Positions 12,501 through 21,928 of a DNA stretch of 64,000 nucleotides are shown piece after piece. Under the pieces are notes generated by a model. It ran no database searches and was not told where the DNA came from. It worked only from the letters and a program-made list of their open reading frames with translations. The DNA is from Brachypodium distachyon (taxonomy: Eukaryota; Streptophyta; Magnoliopsida; Poales; Poaceae). The stretch lies in the NCBI RefSeq assembly GCF_000005505.3, contig NC_016134.3:8228624-8292623 (forward strand). The letters run 5' to 3'. Numbering within the stretch: the first letter of the stretch is position 1; each line of letters opens with the position of its first letter. A program made the translations under genes and the position numbers.

Positions 12501-12711
12501 GTCATGGTTTTGAACATTATTTGTTTATGCTGGCCCAAGAGGTCATGCAAGTTTGTAAGTATAATTTAAGTTCTGGATGATACGATGTAATAAAGTACTT
12601 TTGACCTTTGTATCTTGGTATTACATCTTGAACTGTGTGTGCTAGTGAGTCGATCCAGGGACTAGCACAAGTAAGCACAGAGATCGAACCCTTGTGAAGG
12701 GGATCGCTTCA
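9562..12711 (+). repeat. 3' LTR of TE-A (3150 bp)
   Basis: Same length, start and end as the LTR at 201-3350. Reading line by line I found one difference (c at 12691 against t at 3330). Near identity means insertion, or copying by recombination, was recent. It is followed at once by a second copy of its own last 1256 bases rather than by flanking DNA. Confidence 0.93.
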
Positions 12712-13967
12712 AAAATGCTATGCTATGATAATATACGAGGGTGGTATTAATACAATGTGATACTATTGAATTACAATATGAATTTCCTAGCGTATGGCAA
12801 AACAAGTAATTCAATGAACCATCCTGGGTGGGCTGCTTTGAGTTTTCGGATGTCGTGACGTTAGGTCCATTTCTATGGGGCCCGCTGAGTCGTCTCTCCG
12901 TGTGATTCGGGAGCGTCCATGGTCGTCTCCCCGTGCGATTCGGGGAGCGCCTGCGTCACAATGTGGGATGCCACCCGGGATAACCAGAGACTGGACTAGT
13001 TTCCTGTTTAGTAGCTTCCAGTACAACCACATGGTATTATGGGCTCTGCCAGGATGGATGTAAGAAATATGAACCCGGATCCGAGGTGACATCGGTATGT
13101 AGCAGTGTAGGTGGGGGCGCGTCCCTCAGGTGGTCTGGGGGAATATGTTCTGAAAATTCCTGTAATCGATGCCGTTGCTACTCCACCTGGAGGACAGCAA
13201 GGGATTAACACGTCGATTTCTTGTGGGTAAAGTGTACCACCTCTCGAGAGTGTCAAACTAAGTACTTAGCCGTGTCCCCGGTTACGGACAATTATGAGCA
13301 ACTAGACATCGGAGCTGTAAGGAAAGTCTCACTCATTCCAATTTCCTAATAAAATGAATGGTTTGAACTGGGTAGGAGCATTGATGTTTCTACTCAATGT
13401 GCCTAGGTTAATAGGAGCATGGGTGTTTCTACCCCGTGTCCAATAGAATTCAAAACTATTTGTCTAAAAATGATAGGATTTGAATAAAGATGCTTTTGTG
13501 CAAAATAGCCAAACCCCACTTAGCCAAACTATGCATGTACCTGGTAGGTCGTTTATAACTCTGGTGAGCTTGCCAATACATTCAAATGTATTGACCACGT
13601 AGTGGCTGCAATTAATAATGCAGGTGGATCCGACGATGAGTGAGGTTCGTCGTTTTGTCATGGGTCATGTGCTTACATTCCAACATGCTCTCTCCTCTGG
13701 GAGTAGATGAGGCCCTTTTACTCTACTTTTCCGCTGCAGCTTCATGATACATTGTTGTCATGGTTTTGAACATTATTTGTTTATGCTGGCCCAAGAGGTC
13801 ATGCAAGTTTGTAAGTATAATTTAAGTTCTGGATGATACGATGTAATAAAGTACTTTTGACCTTTGTATCTTGGTATTACATCTTGAACTGTGTGTGCTA
13901 GTGAGTCGATCCAGGGACTAGCACAAGTAAGCACAGAGATCGAACCCTTGTGAAGGGGATCGCTTCA
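12712..13967 (+). repeat. Tandem duplication of the last 1256 bp of the TE-A LTR
   Basis: Bases 12712-13967 repeat 11456-12711, identical by eye and sharing the variant C (gaaccc) that separates the 3' LTR from the LTR at 201. The copy starts at aaaatgctatg in mid-LTR and stops exactly at the LTR end, after which older DNA begins. It therefore arose from the 3' LTR, either in the genome or in assembly. Confidence 0.9.
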
Positions 13968-14081
13968 ACTGCTCCTCAGCGCGAGCCTTGTCTCGTCCCC
14001 GGGGAGGGCGCTCCTTGCCAGCACGGGCCTGGCCGCGTCCCCCCTGGGCTCCCTCTCTACCGGCGCCCCCGCCGGTAGGCT

Positions 14082-15627
14082 CTAGCCCTGCTCTGGGGTC
14101 GTTCGGGAAATCCCGGGATAGATGCCCGATATCGCCGCAGTTGAAGCAGGCGCCGGCCGCTCGGTGCTCTTCGTGGCGTTGCTCGCACCTCTGCTTGATA
14201 CCCTGCAGGATACGGCAATCCTGCGCGTCGTGGATAGCATTGGCATGGATGGGGCAGCGGGACGCGTCGCCCGGCTTGCCGCCAGACCCGCCGGCAGGCG
14301 AGGCCTTCTTCGCAGGCCTCGAGGCAGCCCCCGACTCCGCGGCGAGGACTTGGTTCCCGTTGCGCTTGCAGGACTCTTCTTCGGCGAGCCCTCAGCGGGG
14401 CTCGCGGCAGCCTTTGCGGCGAGTTCGGGCGCTAAGCGCCCTTCCTCGGCCATGGCGCACTTGTGCGCCAAGGCATAGAGCTCCTGCGTCGTCTGGATCC
14501 GATGCGTGCTCAGCTTCTCCTGCATCTTGGGGTCGCGGACGTTGATGGCGAAGGTGTTGATGATGGCGGCAGCCTCCGCCGCTGGAATGGAGTAGGAGAG
14601 GCTGGAAAATTTGTTGATGAAGCTCCGCAATGTCTCTCCTGGCTTCTGCACCACGGTGTGCAGCTCCGCCATGGTTCCTGGGCGCTTGTACCCGCCCTGG
14701 AATGTGCTCACGAACTGCTCGCGCAGGTCCGCTCAAGTGGCTATGGACCCAGCAGGCAGGTTGAGTAGCCAAGTTCTCGCTGATCCCTTGAGGACCATCA
14801 GAAACCAGTTAGCCCTGACCTTGTCGTCGGCACCGATGGCGTGCATCCCCAACGTGTAAGTCAGGAGGAAATCCTTCGGGTACATGGTCCCGTCGTACGA
14901 TCCAAGCGCGGGCGCTCGGAACTTGCGGGGCCATGTCACCCGGTGCAGCCCGCGGGTGAACACGGGGCAGCCGTCCTCGGCGCCCATGGGAGCATCCTCC
15001 TGCTCCTGCGGGCGTTGGCGCTCTGCTTCTCGCCGGCGCCGGCGCTCCAAGCGCTGGCGGAGATCTTCCTTCTGGCGGGCGTTCAAGACGCCCCGCGCGT
15101 CATCCCGTGCGACAGTCGGTGACGAATCCGAGGACCCCTCAGGATCCCCGCCTCCTCCCCTCCCTGCGGGGGAGGGTTTTCTCCCTGCCCTGAGACGCGT
15201 GGCGCGTCTCCGTGTCTCGGGTTCTGCCCCCGACCCGAACCGGACGGGGTGTCCTCGCCTTGCGGCTGTTGGGCGGCGAGCGCGAGGAGCGCGTCCAGCT
15301 CCGCACCCCACGCCTCGTGCGGCAGAGTGCCCTGCTACGGCTCGTACCGCACCATGACCCGCGCGGCGATGATAGCTTCTGCCGGGGTTTGGGCTGGAGC
15401 AACCGATTCTCTGACCGGCTGCCCCCCGCCCTGTCCCCCGGCGCATCCGGGTGGGTTGGGTGCGACCCCGATGGCGTCGGTCGCGACGCGCTGTGCTCGT
15501 GGCGCAGCTGTCGCTGCGCGTCTTCGGCCCGCGAGTAAACTCGATGGCCGGCGTGGACGACGTCGTGGCCGCTCGCGCGACTGGCTCCAGCGCTGGGAGC
15601 CGCCGGCCCCCTTAGCCGGTTATCCAC
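14082..15627 (-). pseudogene. Tat-lineage gag, broken (F1)
   Basis: Translated from the - strand, the part at 14392-14990 is a typical Tat gag capsid domain (retrotransposon gag family), including the motifs GSARTWLLNLP and FVSTFQGGY. The gag frame has a TGA at 14733-14735 where related proteins have Trp. After the capsid domain a frameshift moves the zinc knuckle (14107-14148) to another frame, and its last cysteine is Phe. Upstream the frame holds the Arg/Pro-rich N-terminal region that matches T3 gag (61290-61500). The ATG and first residues are lost in the fusion to the LTR. Gag would form the virus-like particle; this copy cannot make a full product. Confidence 0.8.
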
Positions 15628-16182
15628 CGACGGCAATGGCCCTCCTTTTATACTCAAGGCAATACCACAGGTGACTTGGTGCATGGGTGACAAGTGGCAA
15701 GCAATGAACTAGAGCAGCTTGCCCTCGGTGTGCTGGCTTGCATGCATGATGAGTTGCTCTGCAGCTAGGGCGCTACGTGCCTAGAATTCACACCGGGCCA
15801 GTCACTGTAGGCTGACTGGACGGGAATTTCCCTTTCTGTCGGTGCATTTAATGTTTGCTTGTGCTTCACTCCTCGCCCTGACGAGCCCTGCACACAGGGT
15901 GCCCGCCGAGCGGCCACGTGGCGCCGCTGTCGCTCCCGCTCCTGTAACGGACACCTGCGTCCGGGAACGCCCTTCCCGGCAAGTCACCTCCCTGGGAAGC
16001 GCCCAGGCGCGAATTTTCTCGCTGCCCTCCAAGGCAACCCCCGCAGCCCGGCTAGCCCTACCGGGCTGGTGACTTGCCGGGCAGCTTGTGCGGTGCTGCT
16101 CGGGGTGCGTTCCTTCCGTGGAGCAAGTGAGGTGGCCCACGCGTCATGCGGCGGCGGTACCCCGGGTGCCACTGGTGCGACA
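15627..16182 (-). repeat. Truncated LTR (U3 part) of F1
   Basis: Shares the start TGTCGCACCAGTGGCACC, the GC-rich CCCGGG-bearing body and the TATAAAAGGA promoter end with the T2 and T4 LTRs. It stops just past the TATA region at the fusion with gag, so R and U5 are absent. About 556 bp remain of a usual 0.92-1.0 kb. Confidence 0.75.
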
Positions 16183-16895
16183 CTGTCCCGAGGCGATTTT
16201 CCGCCGTCGTGACCCGCGGTACATGGTTACGTGCAGTTTCGGGCCGGATTAGAAAAATCTCTGTTTTGGCCTATAGCCCACGTTTTTTCGGTCCAGGGCC
16301 GATTTTCCAACGTCGTGACCCCCGATACACGGTTTCGTGCAGTTTCGGGTCGGTGTGGAAAAATTGCTGTTTTGGCCCTTTTCATGGCCTACAGCCCACG
16401 TTTTATGGGTTCCGGACCGACTTTCCCACGTCGTGACCCCCAGTACACGCTTTCGTGCAGTTCCGGGCCGGTACAGAAAAATGATCGTTTTGACCGCTCT
16501 ATAGCACACGTTTTTTTGGGTCTGGGCCGATTTTCCGACGTCGTGACCCCCGGTACACGGTTTCATGCAGTGCCGTGCGGTGGAGAAAAAATCTCCGCTT
16601 TGGCCGTTTTCGTGGGCTATAGCCCACATTTTTTGAGTCCCGGACCGATTTTTCCACGTCGTGACCCAGTACACGGTTTCGTGCAGTTCCGGGCAGGTAC
16701 AGAAAAAGCACCGTTTTGGCCGTTTTCGTGTGCTCTATAGCACACGTGTTTTGGGTCCCGGGCCAATTTTCCAACGTCGTGACTCCCGGTACACGGTTTC
16801 GTGCAGATACGGGCCAGTGCAGAAAAATCACTATTTTGGTCGTTTTTTGGGTCCCGAGGCGATTTTCCGCTGTCATGACCCCCGGTATAACGTTT
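16183..16895. repeat. Tandem repeat, 106-118 bp unit, about 6-7 copies (left block)
   Basis: The core cgtcgtgaccc recurs at about 16205, 16311, 16429, 16539, 16657, 16775 and 16870, giving spacings of 106, 118, 110, 118, 118 and 95. Each unit also holds ggtacacggtttcgtgcag and a gctatagc(a/c)cacgtttt motif. Copies are diverged by substitutions and small indels. No coding potential. The same repeat resumes at 48381 beyond TE-C, so TE-C sits in an interrupted array. I do not recognise the family. Confidence 0.85.
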
Positions 16896-19800
16896 TGTGG
16901 TGACCCAGACCATTAAGGTCCTGGAATCATTGTGTTTATAGTACTAGTCTCTGGATCAATGCTAGTACACACAGTTCACGATGAAATATCATAATTCATG
17001 TCTTTATTACAACGTATAAAAGATAACAATCCAGAGTATTATTACACAACGAAAGTCTAAAATATCAAATGAAGATAAATGAGCTTCCATCCACGCCACA
17101 GGCAAGTTGAATGTAGACTCGCGACCGTGCGTACCTCCTTCCTTTAATTATCACTCTCTGCACATGATAGGTGCAGATAAGTACATTGAATGTACTCGCA
17201 AGTAAATACCTGTGAGGTTAGGAGAAATGCAAGTGCATGCTTATTGGATAGTTCCTAAGTGGCTTCTATGGTTCTTTTGCCAAAACAGCAGGTTTCATTT
17301 TGAAATACTCATAATAGCTTTTCTTTGCAAAACTCTAAATCTATAATTTCATAGAAAATAGTTTTGAAAAGTAGATATGGTCTTTCTATGGAATCTCCAC
17401 GACCTAACTATGTATTCTGGGTCAAACTAACGCTCACATAGCAACCCTTGATTTCCCTGACCCATTCTGTGGGATCCATCGAGTAGATACTCATTCTGTG
17501 GATGCTTCCATCGAGTCAAAACAGTTTTTGGTTTTTGAAAACAAAACTAGAAGATCTCCTCTTAACCAGACTTAGTAGCTCAAAGGTCGCCCGTAACCAA
17601 GGTTATGGCTAATCGATTAGATTGACACTCTCGAGAGGTTTGTACACTTTACCCACCAGACACAATTAGTCCAAAGTGTTGCCTAACGACAAGCGTGCGC
17701 AACAGGTAAAGATTGTGAGGAAGTCTTTCACTAGAAGCCCCCTATACTTAATCCTGGCACCGCCTGCCCCATATGAGCACATTGGCCCCTCTCCGGATGA
17801 CGATACCCAAGTAAGGGTTTCCCGCTAGTTACTTGACTAAGCCAGAGCCATAATAGCAGGTGGTTGTACAGGTAAGCTTTTGGGTTCCATTGGAAAAGAA
17901 TTGAACTTTTAGATTCTGGACGGCGGTCCCCACTGAAAATCCTGAGCATCTGCAGAGCCGAATTGGATGCTGCCCTTATCGACAACCAATAATGGTCTCA
18001 AACATACCACTCCGCCCAGTTGAAAACATTTTGAGGTTTTGTTTCGAAAACATTTTTCCAAACACATACGACTCAATTCTGAGCACTTAATACTTTGAAA
18101 AATAGTTTTGGGTCCCTTCCAGTACAATAATGTAGCAAGCACTTTGTAAAATCATACAAGTAATAACTTAGGGTAATTGGTGGCATGACTATAACCTATA
18201 GGCATACTACTTAGGACATAGCTAATAAATTTCAAACGCATTTTATAAATACTTCATAACAATGTAAACCTACACATGCATGCCTACAACTTGTAAACAA
18301 AGTAGCATATGCAAAAATTATAGGATTCTAGATGATCAAAGGTATCCACTTGCCTGAGCCTGAGTTGCTGTAACGATCAGAATTTCCTTGGCACTCTTCG
18401 CACTCACACTCGGGATAATATATCGCGAAGAACGAAAGCAACAATGAATAACTTGTTCAACAACTCCAAATTATAACTCCAATAAGAGCCGGATAAGAAT
18501 TACAAAAACTTAAATTTAGAAAAGCAGCTAACAAGGCACAACTAATACTAATCCAACCGCAAGCACAGATCTAAGGCTAGGGACAAGATTTGGAACCAAG
18601 TGGAGACAAATGATAACCTACAAGCTGATAGCAGATAGTGAATCTAACGGGAAGGAGACTGTGGAAACACGTCTGAACTAACGGTACGGAAGGTACCAAA
18701 ACTAATAACGTAACTTAAGGCTTATAACACAGAAAGTTTCATCTAAAACGGAGCTACGAAACAAAAGATACAAGCCTACGAAAGTAGCTAATCAAAAACA
18801 GGGTTCTGTGAAAAAAAAAATCAACTATTAATCTAGTAGTGTAATCTAATTACATGTTACGTGAAAAGTGTCCTGAGGTGTAGAGTTTTAACCAATGTTT
18901 ACATTACAGAAAGAATAAACCAAAAGGCGTTTATAGGTTTTAAACATTAAGCTCTATAAAGTGTCTAATCAATAACAGTGCTGGCTAGACTAAACCGGTG
19001 TCTAAGTTCTTTTTAACAGGTAGCTAGTTTTGACAAACTTTTAGGTCATTATCTAAACCTACAAAAGGTGCAAAAAAATAACAGGGTGTAACACAAGACC
19101 TACTCGTCATCCTACAGAAGCTTACAACCTAAACGGGTCTACAATCTAGTCAACAAGAACGGCGAAAGGTATGTAATCTAAAACAGACTAACTAGGAATA
19201 CCGATTTGGAACAATGATGCACTACTAAAGATGATAGAGACGGGACTTCTAAAGAGGTCTAATTTATAGAGCAAGATGTAATCTACCAGATGCAAAAAGA
19301 ATTTCCTAAATAGGATCTATGGAACAAAAGATACGGAGTATAGAAGTAGACTAATCAAAACAGACTGCAGCTCGAAAACAGAGCAAGAAAGCTCACTGGA
19401 GAAGATGGAGTTCGCCGGAGTTGATGGGAGTTGGCGAAACAGGGGTTTCCGAAGGCAAGGCTGTGGTGTATGGTGTTCTAGGCGTCGATAGGGATCTAAA
19501 GGTGGTGGTGGCTCGGGCTAATTTGGGGCGAGGCGGTAGGAATTGCTCGCCGGAGTTTGCGTGGAAACGGCGACGAAACTTGAAATTGGTGGCAAGGATT
19601 GACTGCGGCTTCGAGCTAGGTTTCGAGGGATTGGTCGGGGCTCTCGAGGGCGTCAGCTTGGGATATTTATAGGGCTCGGGGCGCTCGGGATAAGGCCCGT
19701 GGCGGGTGAGATTTGAACGGGATTCGGTCCCGCTTAAAATTCGGACGAGATAGAGTCCGGGAGGGTTTCAATCTTGTTGGGATAGATTCCTTGCTGTGTG

Positions 19801-20581
19801 GGTCACGAATTAGCGAAGAAATCGCGGAGAAAAACGGTTCGGAGGGTGGTGTTCGAGGTGGACGGCCATGGACGCCGGCGACTCGAGCTCGAGCTCGGGC
19901 TCAGCCATGGCAGGAGCAGCGCGGGCGGGCGGCGGCGGCGAGGGGCGGAGCCAGGGCGGCGGGGCTGGGGCTGGCGAGCAGCGGCGGCGGCCGGGCTGGG
20001 CTTGGCCATGGACGCAGCCAGAACAGGCACAGCCTGTGCTTGCGTGAGGAAGAAGAAGGAAGAAAGGAGAAAAGAAAGAAAAAAAAAGAAAAGGAAAAGA
20101 AAAAAATGATGGCCGTTGGATGGGAAATGGATGGATGAGATTAAAAGATACCCCTTCGGTACACTTAAGTGAAAACGAGTTTCACGGAAATACGCCTCCA
20201 TGTAGAGAAAACATAGTCTGCGGAATAAAAGAAAAACAAATAAAGAAATAGCTTTTTCTGGGTCTCTAAATTGCCAGAAAATCAAATAAGGCAAATAAAA
20301 TACCAAACGGCATCGGAAAAATTCCAAAAATGCCTGAAATTCCAAATACCTGTTTGGAAGCTAGGAAAAATAGTTTCCTCATGAAATATAATTTATAAAA
20401 CTATTTTTAATGCATATGCAGCTCAAATAAATTCTAACAAATGCATATAATCACTCTTAAGGTCCAAATAAACTCCCAATTAAATTGTAAGATCATCTCC
20501 AAACTCAAATATGGTCAAAATGATATGCATGTGACATGAAAAAGGTGATAACATCCAAATTAGAAAAATTGGGATGTTACA
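16896..20581 (-). repeat. 3' LTR of TE-C (3686 bp)
   Basis: On the - strand it starts TGTAACATCC at 20581 after a purine tract and ends CACCACA at 16896. It matches 45147-48380 closely. It holds a TATA box on the - strand (plus-strand tatttata at 19664-19671), a GC-rich block (19850-20000) and the CTCTCGAGAG box (17628-17637). It retains 303 bp (19054-19356) that the other LTR lacks. No genes; small open frames in it are incidental. Confidence 0.88.
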
Positions 20582-20594
20582 AAACCTACCCCCC

Positions 20595-21205
20595 TTAAGA
20601 TGAATCTCGCCCTCGAGATTCGGGTTGGCTAGCAAATAGGTGAGGGTAATCCTTCTTCAAGTTCTCCTCTCGTTCCCAAGTGGACTCTTCCTCTGCATGG
20701 TGACTCCACTAAACCTTGCAAAATCGAATGGTCTTCTTTCGAGTAATCCGTTCAGTCGTCTCAAGAATCTTTACTGGGTGTTCCTCATAGGTGAGGTCCT
20801 CGTTCAACTGAATTGCTTCTATTGGTACAGTGTCTCTAAGTGGTAACTCGGATTCCTCTGCATAACACTTCTTCAATTGCGACACATGGAAAACATTGTG
20901 CACGCTGGACAAAGCTTCTGGTAATTCTAGCTGGTAAGCTACCTCTCCTCGGTGCTCTAGAATTTTATAGGGTCCCACATAGCGAGGTGCTAGTTTTCCC
21001 TTAATTCCAAATCTCTTTACGCCTCTGAGGTAAGCTCGATCACCTGGTTCATACGTAACTTCCTTACGCTTAGAATCTGCATAACTCTTCTGTCGGGACT
21101 GAGCTACCTTCAGTTTATCCTTAATTAACTTAACCTTTTCTTTGGCATCCTTGATTAAGTCTGGTCCAAACAACTGACGTTCTCCAACTTCATCCCACAT
21201 AAGTG
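20595..21205 (-). pseudogene. TE-C gag-pol, C-terminal piece (integrase tail and chromodomain)
   Basis: Encodes the end of integrase (from the PLMWDEVGE motif), the GKLAPRYVGP linker typical of the integrase C-terminal domain, the [15 protein letters not shown] motif, and a chromodomain ending in PHLF with a GRDSS tail and TAA stop at 20595-20597. A TAG lies in the chromodomain at the position where TE-A has Gln (KVQW), a CAG-to-TAG change. The upstream neighbour is not the integrase core but a fragment of TE-D ORF0, because about 370 bp of integrase were deleted with most of TE-D. No functional product is possible. Confidence 0.88.
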
Positions 21206-21223
21206 GCTGCCATCCCTCGGGTG

Positions 21224-21449
21224 TAGCTGGCGCGATCTCACGCCCCCGGATCTTCGCCTCGATCTCCCACCGTGGCTGTCATCCCTCGGGTGCGGCGGTC
21301 TCAACTCGGCTTCTGAACCTGGGTGGTGGCAGGTCGAGGAAAGCACACAGTGCCGCTAAAGGGGCACTGAACAGCTGGTCGTCGTCCGTGGAGGGGTAGT
21401 AGACGCGGGTGAACGGCGGTACATTGCCGAACGGTGTTGGGCTTCCCAT
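21224..21449 (-). pseudogene. TE-D ORF0 fragment
   Basis: Starts with the same MGSPTPFGNV residues as TE-A ORF0 and follows it for about 75 codons through the IRGR motif to the codons for APATP, then ends at a deletion junction. One Trp codon of TE-A ORF0 (in the EGWQP segment) is TGA here. It shows that ORF0 existed in this subfamily before the deletion. It is non-functional. Confidence 0.85.
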
Positions 21450-21928
21450 CTATAGAAAAATAAAGAAGGAGATAAGGGAGTATCAGTGACATGATCAAAT
21501 GGTCGAATGTAAGTAAACATAAAATAAAAGTGGTAGAGTGGGAATCAAGTGATAAGAATTAATATCAATGGTGAAAATGTAAATATAAAATCGGATGCAT
21601 CTTAATGTGTGATCAACATGGCAACATGATTATAGTGCTGTATGGTGTAAAAATCAAATATGCATCTGTGGTATAATATAATAAACATGCATATGTGGTA
21701 ATAAGCATAGTATTTGGTGTTTATGTGGGATACAACAATAAGTTGTCATGCCTATGCAAGATATAAATGCAAAGATTTAGATGAATAGGATAAGGAATAA
21801 AATACATGTATATATATATAGATCAGATAGGGATAAGAGATAATCCTAAGGTTTGGTCTTTGGTCTATCTTATCCTAATCCAAACTACGGTCCCGTTCCT
21901 ACAGGCAACACATTGCTCTGATACCATC

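Larger units (their letters stand above)
1..13967 (+). mobile_element. TE-A: tandem array of a Tekay/Del-type Ty3/gypsy chromovirus
   Basis: The array reads internal end (1-200), LTR (201-3350), full internal region (3351-9561), LTR (9562-12711) and a partial LTR (12712-13967). Bases 1-3350 match 9362-12711 with an offset of 9361; by eye the only difference is at 3330 (t) against 12691 (c). LTRs start TGTAACATCC and end CTTCA. Domain order gag, protease, RT, RNase H, integrase, chromodomain is that of chromoviruses; the C-terminal chromodomain ending in PHLF is typical of the Tekay/Del clade. A sequence of two internal regions sharing LTRs is expected from unequal recombination between LTRs. 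The array abuts an older Tat remnant at 13968; its left limit lies outside the window. The rice families RIRE3/RIRE8 come to mind by memory only. Confidence 0.93.
13968..16182 (-). mobile_element. F1: rearranged remnant of a Tat-lineage gypsy element
   Basis: On the - strand the sequence begins at 16182 with TGTCGCACCAGTGG, the same LTR start as T2 and T4, and runs through U3 to a TATA-like tataaaagga. Near 15627-15633 it jumps straight into gag codons. R, U5, the primer site and the start of gag are missing. Gag continues to 13968, where the TE-A array cuts it off. The junction lies in a shared ccgNcgg, so a microhomology deletion is likely. The LTR start abuts the 106-118 bp tandem repeat. 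Confidence 0.8.

Noticed and set aside
16183..16895. CRISPR-like regular repeats
   Set aside because: Units are contiguous and diverged, with no constant repeat and unique spacers, in plant nuclear DNA.
19713..20138. Frames in the TE-C LTR (also 47662-48177)
   Set aside because: GC- then A-rich LTR sequence next to the promoter, opposite to element orientation; no homology recognised.
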